This document shows, in pieces, positions 17,290 to 26,948 of a stretch of DNA of 64,000 bases; positions within the stretch are counted from its first letter, which is position 1, and each line of letters begins with the position of its first letter. The translations under genes and the position numbers were made by a program. This DNA is from Cyclobacteriaceae bacterium (GTDB lineage Bacteria > Bacteroidota > Bacteroidia > Cytophagales > Cyclobacteriaceae): contig JANQKF010000020.1 in assembly GCA_028281285.1 (NCBI GenBank), positions 211,691-275,690 on the forward strand. Direction: 5' to 3'. Below the pieces are notes generated by a model. That model was not told where the DNA came from. It was given only the letters and a program-made list of their open reading frames with translations, and made no database searches.

Positions 17290-19683
17290 ATGCTAAGAAA
17301 CTATCTAGTCATTCTTCTAAGAAATATTCGAAGGAACAGGGCCTTCACATTTATCAATATTGGAGGCCTTACTCTTGGGATTACTTGCAGTCTAATCATG
17401 TTCCTCATAGTCAAGGAAGAGATGAGCTTTAATCGCTATCACTCAAACCTTGAGTCCATTTACAGAATCGGGCATATCGATATTGTAGATGGTAATGAAT
17501 ATCCTCAGGGTGGTGCGCCATTGCCGATGGACGAAGCCATAGAGAATGAGATTGTGGGCATAGCTCAATCGACACTTGTGAGACATCAGGGGTACGGGTT
17601 GGTAGCAGTGGGGCAACCTTCTGGAGAAACAAAGTACTATGAGGAGAATCCTGAAATCGTCTGGGTAGAACCGAACTTCTTTGAAGTATTCGATTGGGAG
17701 TTATTGGAAGGCTCAATTGGAGATGATTTCGATCAGCCGAATGTAGCCGTTTTGAACAGGACCCTGGCGGAAAAGTATTTCCCTGGGGAATCAGCAATAG
17801 GGAGGGTGGTTAAGGTTGATAAAAGTCGAGATTTCAAAATCATTGCTGTGGTGGAAGATGCTCCTGATAATTCCGATTTCCCTTTCGGATTGTTCATGTC
17901 TATGGCTACGAGAAGGGCCGATCCAAGTGGTTTCGGCAGCTGGGGTAGTATCAGTAGTGGTGATGTCATTTTCATTCAGTTGGAGAATAACGTAGATCAA
18001 AAAACAGTCGAGGAACAATTTGTGCCCTTTACAAAAAAGTATTGGCCAAAAGAAGAGGATGGATTTAGAAGATGGACATTAACACCAATGGCAGAGTATC
18101 ATTTTGACACACGGTACAGCACATTCGGAGGAAGTGCATCCAAGCAGATGCTGGTGACCTATATCATCATTGGAGCTTTTTTGATCGTTACTGCCTGTTT
18201 CAATTTTATCAATATGTCCACTGCTATGGCTGTCAAACGCTCCAAAGAGGTAGGCATGCGCAAAGTGCTGGGCAGTAGCCGTAAACAATTGGTCACGCGG
18301 TTTTTGGGAGAAACCTTCTTTATAACATTAGTCTCTGTTCTGCTGTCTATGGGACTTACAGAAAGGCTGTTGCCCATGGTGATCAATGATTTTGTAGAGT
18401 TGTCGATTCAATTCAAGCCTTTAAGTGATCTTGCCTTGCTGGGCTATCTTGGTGGTTTACTCCTGATCGTCACTCTGCTTGCCGGATTTTACCCTGCCAT
18501 GGTTTTATCAGGCGCTAAACCGATTAATGCATTGAAGGGAAGAATGAATAAAGGAGGGGGCATTAACCTTCGAAGAACTCTGGTTGTAATTCAATTCTTC
18601 TTATGCCAGCTATTGATTTTCGGAACCATCGTTGCGGTTCAACAAATGAGCTTCTTCAGATCAGTGGATATGGGCTATGAGAAAGACTGGATTCTTACCC
18701 TGTCGATTCCTGATGGAGATATTGAAAAACAAAAACTTTGGGAGACCGACATTCAACAGCTTCCGGGTGTACAAGCCTATTCGTTTAACTCGAAACCACC
18801 ATTCTCTGGCTCGGTCAATGGAACCAATGCATTTTACCATGTATCCGATAGTTCTCGAATTGAAATAATTGTTCAATATAAGCAAGCTGACGATGGTTAT
18901 CTAGACACGTATGGATTGAAGTTGCTTGCTGGGGAATGGCTTCCAGATCGTGATACCACGACTGCTTATGTGGTCAATGAATCTTTTGTGAAAAAAATGG
19001 GAATTGATGAGCCCCAAGAGGCGCTTGGCAAAATTGTCAACATGTGGGGCGACAAATACCCCATTATCGGAGTCATCAAGGATTTTCACTCCGTGACTTT
19101 AGAATCGAAAATCGAACCGATGATCATGATCAACAGAAGGTCCGGTTATCAGACGATCGGATTGAAGATAAATGCGAGCAGAGCGGATCAGATTATCTCC
19201 AGTTTAGAACAAAGCTGGTACAAAGCGCATCCTGAATATGATTTCGATTACATTTTTCTCGATGAGAACATTGAGAATTATTATGAAAATGAAAAGAAGA
19301 TGTCGCAAATGCTTACTGCCTTTGCCGGCATAGCCATTTTTATTGGATGTCTTGGCCTATATGGATTGGTTGCTTTTATCGCCAACCAAAAGGCCAAAGA
19401 AATAGGGATCAGAAAAGTACTTGGAGCCTCTGTTGCCAGTATAGTAGGGAGGTTCAATAAAGAGTTTGCTATTCTGGTTTTCATCGCCTTCATTTTTGCA
19501 GGTACCGGTGGATACTTTGGAATGAACCAGTGGCTTCAGGAGTACGAATACCGAATCACAATCGGTCCGATGATCTTCATAGCCAGTATTGTTGTTTCGT
19601 TGCTAATTGCCTTTGGAACTACAGGCTATCGATCACACAAGGCGGCTACTGCCAACCCGGTCAACTCACTTAGAGACGAATAA
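17290..19683 (+). CDS. Array permease 8: double MacB/FtsX permease, first gene of unit 2
   Basis: A 797-residue paralogue that opens the second transcription unit behind its own sigma-54-like promoter. Sister of gene 7 (same length, GGLTLGITCSL in TM1, FNFINMSTAMAV in TM2, YLDTYGLKLLAGE in the second periplasmic domain). Coupling helix 1 is KEVGMRKVLGSSRKQ near 319 and helix 2 KEIGIRKVLGAS near 703. TM7 contains an unusual FAGTGGYFGM segment. The second periplasmic domain has IGVIKDFHSVTLESKI. C-terminus NPVNSLRDE. Intact; substrate unknown. Confidence 0.88.
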   Translation: MLRNYLVILLRNIRRNRAFTFINIGGLTLGITCSLIMFLIVKEEMSFNRYHSNLESIYRIGHIDIVDGNEYPQGGAPLPMDEAIENEIVGIAQSTLVRHQGYGLVAVGQPSGETKYYEENPEIVWVEPNFFEVFDWELLEGSIGDDFDQPNVAVLNRTLAEKYFPGESAIGRVVKVDKSRDFKIIAVVEDAPDNSDFPFGLFMSMATRRADPSGFGSWGSISSGDVIFIQLENNVDQKTVEEQFVPFTKKYWPKEEDGFRRWTLTPMAEYHFDTRYSTFGGSASKQMLVTYIIIGAFLIVTACFNFINMSTAMAVKRSKEVGMRKVLGSSRKQLVTRFLGETFFITLVSVLLSMGLTERLLPMVINDFVELSIQFKPLSDLALLGYLGGLLLIVTLLAGFYPAMVLSGAKPINALKGRMNKGGGINLRRTLVVIQFFLCQLLIFGTIVAVQQMSFFRSVDMGYEKDWILTLSIPDGDIEKQKLWETDIQQLPGVQAYSFNSKPPFSGSVNGTNAFYHVSDSSRIEIIVQYKQADDGYLDTYGLKLLAGEWLPDRDTTTAYVVNESFVKKMGIDEPQEALGKIVNMWGDKYPIIGVIKDFHSVTLESKIEPMIMINRRSGYQTIGLKINASRADQIISSLEQSWYKAHPEYDFDYIFLDENIENYYENEKKMSQMLTAFAGIAIFIGCLGLYGLVAFIANQKAKEIGIRKVLGASVASIVGRFNKEFAILVFIAFIFAGTGGYFGMNQWLQEYEYRITIGPMIFIASIVVSLLIAFGTTGYRSHKAATANPVNSLRDE

Positions 19684-19694
19684 AACTTAAGGTC

Positions 19695-22109
19695 ATGCTC
19701 AAAAAAACATTGGTATTTGCATTAAAAAGCTTTCGAAAAACTCCCTTTTTGAATGCTATCAACATATTGAGCCTGACGCTTGGCTTATCCGTTTTCTTTC
19801 TCATTTCCTTATTCCTTTACCAGGAAAAGACATATGAGCGTGACTTTTCAAAGAGGGACAACATCCATTTAATCGCCACTCAATTCTATAACATGGGTGA
19901 TTTGGCCTGGACCACGACTAACCTACAGCAAGTGCTTAACGAAGTTCCGGCAATTGAAGAATTCACTCAATTTGATGTCAGAGGAAGCAACAAAATAAGA
20001 ACTGAAAATGCTGAATTCGAAGGGCAAAGGGTTTTGCTGGTTGATTCGTTGTTCTTTAAGGTTTTTGATTTTGACTTGATTGCAGGAAGTCCTTCAAAGT
20101 CATTGAACGCTTCCGGAAAAGTGGTAATCAACGAATCCACTGCCATGACGATGTTTGGCACTTTAGATGTCATTGGAAAGATAATATATCGTGGTAACGA
20201 TGATAAACCTCTTGTGATTGACGGGATTAGTCGAGCACCTCATTTTAAGACCCAGCTTAATTTCGATCTTGTCGTTGCCAAAGAATACACTAAAGGTATT
20301 GATGACAGGCTTTGGGGAAGTATTGGTTCACACACCTATGCCGTAATCAATCCGAATTCTACAAAAGAGGCTGTTGATGAGCAATTGCAGCTACTTGTTG
20401 AAAAGTATATCTACCCCGTTGTATCCAAAGATATCCCGGATATAGGACCGTTTGAGGAGTGGAAGAATGAGTCAAGCTATTTGGGACTAACTGCAGAGCC
20501 TCTATTAAGCCTTAGAAGCGGGTCAGAAATAAAGAATTTAATAACACCACAACTTAATGTTTCCCAATTCAATACACTAGCCATTGTCGGAATAGCAGCA
20601 TTGCTAATATCCATCTTAAATTTTGTCAATATCTCCACTTCAAAGGCTTCAGTAAGAACCCGAGAAGTTGCTGTAAAGCGTATTCTTGGATCTTCCAGAA
20701 ACCAATTGGTTTTACAGTTCATAGTCGAGTCATTTATTCAAGTTGCACTGGCTTCTTTGTTAGCCCTCGGGATTGTTGAGACATTGGTCAACCTAAGTCC
20801 CGGTTTCATGTCTGGTATGGTGGAATACTCGGTTATTCATTCGTCTGAGTGGATGATTGGTTTGGTCGTTTTTGTCATAGGACTCACCTTATTCTCAGGA
20901 ATTTACCCTGCTGTCTATTTGTCAAGTGGGAGAATACTTGGCTTACTGAAGGGAACATCTGAAAAGAGCTTTAGCATCCTGAATGGTGCAATGTTCAGGA
21001 AAATTGCCACTGTGGTCCAGTTCATGCTTTCCATCGCCCTCATTGCTGGAGTGATCACCATGTTCCAGCAGTTGAATCACTTGAGAGATCGGGATCTTGG
21101 CTATGAATCAGGGAATGTATTTGTAATCGACAATACCTTCAGGCTGAAGGAGTCGAATGAGACTTTCAGGGAGGAGTTGATAAGGCAACCTTTTGTTCAG
21201 ATAGCCACTTATGCCGATCACTTTCCAAACCAACAGGATATTGTGGTTTTGGATTATATGATCAAGGATGAGAATGAAGTTGAACATCCATTCATCAGGT
21301 ATAGGACCGACCCTGATTTTTTTGATGCCATGCAAATGGAATTTGTTCAAGGCGGACCATTCAAGAAGTTCAAAAGACCTGAAGGTGATGTTGATCCATC
21401 CACATTCAGGTATGAGGTTGTCATCAATGAAACGGCTGCTCGGGCCTTGGGCCTGGAAGAGCCAATCGGTAAGGTGATCAATGATAACCTACGTATTGTT
21501 GGAGTGGTTAACGACTTTGTTTTCAGTGAATTAAGAGATGGTATTTCTCCAGTCATTATTAGCCAACGAGACCGAAGACCTTACTACAAGTTGGCGGTGA
21601 GAATGGCACCGGGTAACTTCGATATTCAGAAGATTCAGGAAGTATGGGACCAATTTAATCAGGAAAAAATGGCCTGGTATGAGTTAAGTTCAAACTATAA
21701 CTCCCTGGTAGCAGAAGAGAATAAAACATTTAATGCGGTACTTACTTTCTCCATTCTAACCATTATCATCTCCTGTCTTGGTTTGTTCGGATTGGCCGTG
21801 TTCACGATTGATCAACGAATCAAAGAGTTCGGAATTCGAAAGGTGCTAGGAGCCAGCATACTTGATGTAATGAAGCTATTCAGCTGGGATTTCATCAAGC
21901 TGATCCTCATTGCGTTTGTCATTGCTTCTCCAATTGCGATTTATGGATTGAATGGTTGGCTCAACGAGTTTGCAGATAGAGTAGCATTAAGTCCGGTGGT
22001 TTTTATTCTCACAGCGGTCATCACCGTTTTTGTCGTGCTGGTTACTATTGGCGTTCAATCATTCAAGGCGGGTCAACTTAACCCTGTAGATACCTTAAGA
22101 GACGAATAA
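19695..22109 (+). CDS. Array permease 9: double MacB/FtsX permease with the most altered first coupling helix
   Basis: An 804-residue paralogue, 11 bp after gene 8 with seam TAAGGTCATG. The first coupling helix reads REVAVKRILGSS near 323, the furthest from consensus in the array. The second reads KEFGIRKVLGASILDVMKLF near 710, matching genes 12 and 14. The segment DLAWTTTNLQQVLNEVP in the first periplasmic domain also resembles gene 14 (KVAWTQPNLQFRLNEIP). The DFH motif of the second periplasmic domain becomes VGVVNDFVFSEL. C-terminus NPVDTLRDE. Confidence 0.87.
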   Translation: MLKKTLVFALKSFRKTPFLNAINILSLTLGLSVFFLISLFLYQEKTYERDFSKRDNIHLIATQFYNMGDLAWTTTNLQQVLNEVPAIEEFTQFDVRGSNKIRTENAEFEGQRVLLVDSLFFKVFDFDLIAGSPSKSLNASGKVVINESTAMTMFGTLDVIGKIIYRGNDDKPLVIDGISRAPHFKTQLNFDLVVAKEYTKGIDDRLWGSIGSHTYAVINPNSTKEAVDEQLQLLVEKYIYPVVSKDIPDIGPFEEWKNESSYLGLTAEPLLSLRSGSEIKNLITPQLNVSQFNTLAIVGIAALLISILNFVNISTSKASVRTREVAVKRILGSSRNQLVLQFIVESFIQVALASLLALGIVETLVNLSPGFMSGMVEYSVIHSSEWMIGLVVFVIGLTLFSGIYPAVYLSSGRILGLLKGTSEKSFSILNGAMFRKIATVVQFMLSIALIAGVITMFQQLNHLRDRDLGYESGNVFVIDNTFRLKESNETFREELIRQPFVQIATYADHFPNQQDIVVLDYMIKDENEVEHPFIRYRTDPDFFDAMQMEFVQGGPFKKFKRPEGDVDPSTFRYEVVINETAARALGLEEPIGKVINDNLRIVGVVNDFVFSELRDGISPVIISQRDRRPYYKLAVRMAPGNFDIQKIQEVWDQFNQEKMAWYELSSNYNSLVAEENKTFNAVLTFSILTIIISCLGLFGLAVFTIDQRIKEFGIRKVLGASILDVMKLFSWDFIKLILIAFVIASPIAIYGLNGWLNEFADRVALSPVVFILTAVITVFVVLVTIGVQSFKAGQLNPVDTLRDE

Positions 22110-22110
22110 A

Positions 22111-24507
22111 ATGTTTAGAAGCTGCTTGAAAACTACCGTTCGTAAACTGATCAAGGACAAAAAATATACTTTGATCAACTTAGTAGGCCTTTCCTCAGGG
22201 CTAATGCTTTTTCTGGTAATTGTCCTTTTCGTTCAGCGAGAATTAGACACAGATAAACATCATGAGGATTGGAATTCCATATTTAGGGTGAATTCAGCCT
22301 ATTCAGATCAAGATGGAGGGACGGATATCTACGCCTCTTCGTTTCAACCTTTATCGGCAGCCTTGAAATCGGATATTCCAGAAGTAGAAGCTTCGGTTTA
22401 CTTCTTTTCTCCAGCGGCCCAATTGTCTTTCAGGTCGGGAGATGAGTTACTATCAATCCCTAATGACAAGATGCTCTATACAAATAATGACTTCTTTGAT
22501 GTCTTTTCGGTGGAGTGGAGCAATCGAGGGAATCGACTTAACGACCCCAATACTGCGGTAATTTCAGAAGAGTTGGCGATTCGATTCTTCGGGAATGAAG
22601 AACCGATAGGAAAGACGCTGATCTATGAAGACAGGACCCAGACCATCAGTCTCTCTGTATCCGGAGTGTTCAAAAAGCCTGAAACGCAGAGTCATTTTGA
22701 CTACCAGATGCTTATCAATCAGGATTCGAAGATCAATTTCTGGAAAGGTTACATTGAGAATAACTGGAACATGCTCTTTGTCTATACCTATTTCAAAACC
22801 ACTACTGGAGTTGAAGCAAGTCAACTGAACGAAAAGTTAGCAGAGATTAAGAGTAAATATCAGGCCAATAATGATCGTTTCACTTATCAGGTTCAGGCCC
22901 TGGACGACTTGTACTGGCATCCTGTTCTATTTGAACCTGGGCAAAACGGCAACCTGGCCTATGTCTATGTTTTTGGGTCGCTTGCAGGTATTGTATTGAT
23001 GCTTGCAGCGGTCAACTTCATCAACCTTATGACAGCTCGGTCTATTCGGAGGTCGAAGGAAATAGGAATCCGTAAGGTAGTAGGAGCGAGTAGGAGTACC
23101 ATAATTTTTCAACATTTGCTTGAGGCAATAGTACTCGCTAGCATTTCCATGATTGTGGCCGGAACTACTGTCGAGCGCATTTTACCCACAATCAATAACA
23201 ATTTTGGGTTGAGCCTTTCATTCAATTTATTCAGTAACCCTTTATTACTAGGGACCATAATTTTTTCTCCGTTGATACTGGGTTTTTTGTCTGGTATATA
23301 TCCTGCGGTCGCGATGGCTTCATATAAAGCCTCAGGCATTTTGGGAAACAAGAAGGTGGCCACTTTTTCTCATCGTAACCTGAGAAAGGGACTCCTTGTA
23401 TTCCAGTTTCTGATTTCAGTGATCGTTATTTCCGGTGTTTTGATTATTCAACGGCAAATGGCATATGTCAAAAATTCTGGCCTTGGTTTTGGAGATGATC
23501 CCATTATAGTGTTATCGCGGATCAACAATAATTCTAACTTTCTCATTCGACAAGCATTAGAAGGAGAACCTAATATTCAGGGTATTGCCTCTTTGTCTAG
23601 TATTCCAGGGTATCGAGATCCCAGGGCAAGAAATGTCAAGGAAAATGGTGATGTCGGAGATGGTATTTTTTGCAATGGCATATGGGCCTCAGAAGACTAT
23701 GCTGATATTATCGATCTCGAATTCATTCAAGGACGCAATTTTGAAATTACAGATGAGGAAAACACGGTCTTACTAAATCAAAAGGCCGCCACAGATTTGG
23801 GTTGGCCAGAAGAAGAAGCCATTGGGAAGAATATTGTTATGACCGGGAGAAACGGTTTTGACCCGACCACCTACCGAGTGATAGGCGTGGTGGAAGACTA
23901 TCATTATAAATCCATGTACGAAGAGATCGAACCGCTCTTTATAAAAAATAACAGCAAATCGAGAAATGGGGGAGATGCGTCAATTGTGAAGATATCCAAG
24001 AAAGGTTTTGACCAGACCATGTCCAAAATCCAGACCGTTTGGGAAGAGATAGAAAAGTCTGACGCCTTTGATTATTACTTCCTTGATGATGCTATGAACA
24101 AGGTCTATCAAAAGGAGCTGAAACTTTCCAATACCGTGAATTATGTGGCATTTATCTCTATTCTGGTCTGTTTTCTAGGTTTATATGGCTTGGTTTCATT
24201 GACTTTGGAGTCCAGAAAAAAGGAAATTGGAATAAGAAAGGTGTTAGGAGCTTCGGAGAGCTTAATTGCGTTGTTGCTTTCGTCATCATATAGCAAAGTC
24301 ATCGCGACCAGCATTATCATTGGTTTGCCGATTTCCTATTATTTCCTGAATAAATGGCTATCCGGTTTTACTTATCGAATTGATTATTCATTCGTTATTT
24401 ATTTTCTGATTGGATTGGGGCTCCTGGCGATAAGTTTGGTATTGGTGAGCGCACAATCAATTTATGCTTCAAGAAAAAATCCTGTTCAATCACTTAGAGA
24501 AGAATGA
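22111..24507 (+). CDS. Array permease 10: double MacB/FtsX ABC-transporter permease
   Basis: A 798-residue paralogue whose ATG follows the stop of gene 9 after one base, so translational coupling is likely. The start MFRSCLKTTVRKL aligns with the other copies. TM2 ends NFINLMTARSI, coupling helices KEIGIRKVVGAS near 316 and KEIGIRKVLGASESL near 703. After TM6 it reads LYGLVSLTLESRKKE, with Thr-Leu-Glu-Ser replacing the usual Asn/Asp-Gln. The second periplasmic domain has IGVVEDYHYKSM. C-terminus NPVQSLREE, overlapping the start of gene 11 by 4 bp. Confidence 0.88.
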   Translation: MFRSCLKTTVRKLIKDKKYTLINLVGLSSGLMLFLVIVLFVQRELDTDKHHEDWNSIFRVNSAYSDQDGGTDIYASSFQPLSAALKSDIPEVEASVYFFSPAAQLSFRSGDELLSIPNDKMLYTNNDFFDVFSVEWSNRGNRLNDPNTAVISEELAIRFFGNEEPIGKTLIYEDRTQTISLSVSGVFKKPETQSHFDYQMLINQDSKINFWKGYIENNWNMLFVYTYFKTTTGVEASQLNEKLAEIKSKYQANNDRFTYQVQALDDLYWHPVLFEPGQNGNLAYVYVFGSLAGIVLMLAAVNFINLMTARSIRRSKEIGIRKVVGASRSTIIFQHLLEAIVLASISMIVAGTTVERILPTINNNFGLSLSFNLFSNPLLLGTIIFSPLILGFLSGIYPAVAMASYKASGILGNKKVATFSHRNLRKGLLVFQFLISVIVISGVLIIQRQMAYVKNSGLGFGDDPIIVLSRINNNSNFLIRQALEGEPNIQGIASLSSIPGYRDPRARNVKENGDVGDGIFCNGIWASEDYADIIDLEFIQGRNFEITDEENTVLLNQKAATDLGWPEEEAIGKNIVMTGRNGFDPTTYRVIGVVEDYHYKSMYEEIEPLFIKNNSKSRNGGDASIVKISKKGFDQTMSKIQTVWEEIEKSDAFDYYFLDDAMNKVYQKELKLSNTVNYVAFISILVCFLGLYGLVSLTLESRKKEIGIRKVLGASESLIALLLSSSYSKVIATSIIIGLPISYYFLNKWLSGFTYRIDYSFVIYFLIGLGLLAISLVLVSAQSIYASRKNPVQSLREE

Positions 24508-26948
24508 TTCTAAAAAACAACCTGAAAATCGCCCTAAGGACTATTGTCAAACAACGGATGTATGCTGTGCTCAATGTTTTGGGACTTAGCGTAGGAATGG
24601 CTTCGTGTTTGTTAATTGCATTCCATGTCAACGACCAGACTAGCTATGATAAGTTCTACAAGGACTATGAAAATGTTTACAGAATAACTACCTATTGGAA
24701 GCAGGAAGAGGGGATTGAACATTACGCTGCCGCACCACCTGCGTTAGGGCCAATGCTTGTTGAACAATCCCCGGATGTGTTATCAATGGTGAGGATCAAT
24801 TCAGGCAGTGATCTCACTATGCGGTCAGAAGACAACTTTGACCGGCCATTCCGAGAAACCAACGCATGGACTGTTGATTCGACTTTCTTCGATGTTTTAA
24901 ACTTTGGGTTCCTGGAAGGAGATTATGAACGATTGTTTACCAAAGACCATACTCTTGTAATGCCGGTTTCAACGGCCGTTCGATATTTCGGGCAAGAAGC
25001 GGTGGACAACCATGATGTAGTAGGAAGAATCCTCGGAGGAGGGGGAGATGGAGGCACCAAATGGGAAGTGGTTGGCCTTATTGAAGATCAACCTCAAAAC
25101 TCTCATTTTCAATTTGATATGCTTTTGTCCAGGGAGAATCCTGAGGCATTGAATATACCAAACTGGGGGTGGAATATTTTCCATACCTATATTAAGATAA
25201 GGGACAATTCATCTCAAACCATTGCAAGAATCGACCAGGTTCTGGAAAGCATTGTGGCCGAGCATGGAATGGCTCGATCCAATGTCAGTTTGGAATATCT
25301 GAGAGATCAGGGGCTTGATTGGAAGTATATCCTCCAACCAATTGCCGATATTCATCTGAACCCTTCTCTTTTGAGAGAAATGCGGCCAAAGGGGAATCGA
25401 CTCTATGTCAATGCGCTTATCGTTGTTGCCATTTTCATCATGGTATTGGCGGTTGTCAATTTTGTCAACCTGTCTACGGCTAAATCTACGATAAGGGCCA
25501 AGGAAATTGGTGTGAAAAAGGTATTAGGGTCTGGACGTAGGAATCTGATTTATCAATTTCTAACCGAGTCTTTGGTATTCGCGTATCTATCCATGGTCAT
25601 GGCACTAGGACTAGTTGAGGGAATGGTGCAATTGCTCAGGGTCAGTTTTCAATGGGAAGTGGAAACCTCATTACTCCTTGAACCAATTAATTGGCTGATT
25701 ATCGTTGTCTCCACAGGTTTTATTGGCTTTCTGGCTGGTATATATCCAGCGTTATATCTGACCGGTTTTAAGCCGGTAGCAGTATTGAAGGGCGATCTCA
25801 AGTTATCTTCTGCGAAGTCTCCAATGAGAAACCTTCTCGTTGGGTTTCAATTTGTCGTATCCATTGGGTTGATCATTTCAGCATTAGTAATTAAAGAACA
25901 GGTAGAATACACCAAATCCAAGGATCTTGGCTTTGAGAAAGAGAATGTATTAGTGATCCAGAATGATCGAGAGATTGACGATAGGAGAGAGGAGTTCAAA
26001 ACGGCTCTGCGCAAAAACCCGGATATCGCTGGAGTTTCTTTTGCTACAGGTTTACCGGGCCAACTCAATTATGCTCGAAGAGATTTTAGCGTGGATGGCG
26101 GTGTGAAGAGAATGGGTATTAATTGGTTCAAGGCAGATAATGACTATCTGAATACACTGAATCTCAGAGTGGCGCAGGGACGAGCCTTTGAGAAAGCGAT
26201 GGCAACTGATTCCAGCGGGTTGCTCTTAAATCAGCAGGCGGTTAAAGAATTGGGACTTACGGAACCTATCGGTCAGTTTCTGACGATTAATCAAGGTGAT
26301 CCAGATGAAGAACGCGTTCAGATAATTGGCGTTCTTGAAGACTTCAATACTGAGTCATTCGACAAGGCCATCAAACCACTGGCCATTACCTTTCTCAATG
26401 ATTACCGGTTTAAGGATTATATCGCCATCAAGATAAAATCTCAGGACTTATCCGAAACTCTTGAGTTCATTGAAACCGCATGGGATGAGTTTGAACCAAA
26501 CGTCCCACTGGTTTATAGTTTTCTTGATAAGGATTTCGAAAAGCTATTTAAATCCGAACTACAACTAAGTCGCATTTTCAGTGCATTTACAATGTTGGCA
26601 ATTTTCATTGCTTGTTTGGGCCTGTTTGGACTTGCTTCATTTATCAATGAACAGAGAACCAAGGAAATTGGGATACGCAAAGTACTTGGCGCATCTTTGT
26701 CGTCCATTCTTCTTCTGCTCTACCGCAGCTATTTCCGATTGATACTATTGTCATTTGTGATTGCTTCCGCTTTGGCTGTCTACTTCATGCGTGATTGGCT
26801 TGAAGGATTTGCCTATCGGGTTGATTTGAGTGCCGTTCCGTTCGTCATGGCGCTACTTGGGACGTTCACACTTGCAGTGTTAACTGTATCGCATCAATCG
26901 ATAAAGGCTGCACACAAAAACCCTGTTGAAACTTTAAAGACCGAGTAA
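24504..26948 (+). CDS. Array permease 11: double MacB/FtsX ABC-transporter permease (longest copy)
   Basis: At 814 residues this is the longest copy. Its ATG overlaps the TGA of gene 10 (ATGA). The extra length lies in the first periplasmic domain, where a glycine-rich insertion (ILGGGGDGGTKWEV, about residues 175-188) precedes the conserved VGLIEDQPQNSHFQFD. Coupling helices KEIGVKKVLGS near 333 and KEIGIRKVLGAS near 720. The post-TM4 region GIYPALYLTGFKPVAVLKGD resembles gene 4. C-terminus NPVETLKTE, directly abutting gene 12. Confidence 0.88.
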   Translation: MILKNNLKIALRTIVKQRMYAVLNVLGLSVGMASCLLIAFHVNDQTSYDKFYKDYENVYRITTYWKQEEGIEHYAAAPPALGPMLVEQSPDVLSMVRINSGSDLTMRSEDNFDRPFRETNAWTVDSTFFDVLNFGFLEGDYERLFTKDHTLVMPVSTAVRYFGQEAVDNHDVVGRILGGGGDGGTKWEVVGLIEDQPQNSHFQFDMLLSRENPEALNIPNWGWNIFHTYIKIRDNSSQTIARIDQVLESIVAEHGMARSNVSLEYLRDQGLDWKYILQPIADIHLNPSLLREMRPKGNRLYVNALIVVAIFIMVLAVVNFVNLSTAKSTIRAKEIGVKKVLGSGRRNLIYQFLTESLVFAYLSMVMALGLVEGMVQLLRVSFQWEVETSLLLEPINWLIIVVSTGFIGFLAGIYPALYLTGFKPVAVLKGDLKLSSAKSPMRNLLVGFQFVVSIGLIISALVIKEQVEYTKSKDLGFEKENVLVIQNDREIDDRREEFKTALRKNPDIAGVSFATGLPGQLNYARRDFSVDGGVKRMGINWFKADNDYLNTLNLRVAQGRAFEKAMATDSSGLLLNQQAVKELGLTEPIGQFLTINQGDPDEERVQIIGVLEDFNTESFDKAIKPLAITFLNDYRFKDYIAIKIKSQDLSETLEFIETAWDEFEPNVPLVYSFLDKDFEKLFKSELQLSRIFSAFTMLAIFIACLGLFGLASFINEQRTKEIGIRKVLGASLSSILLLLYRSYFRLILLSFVIASALAVYFMRDWLEGFAYRVDLSAVPFVMALLGTFTLAVLTVSHQSIKAAHKNPVETLKTE

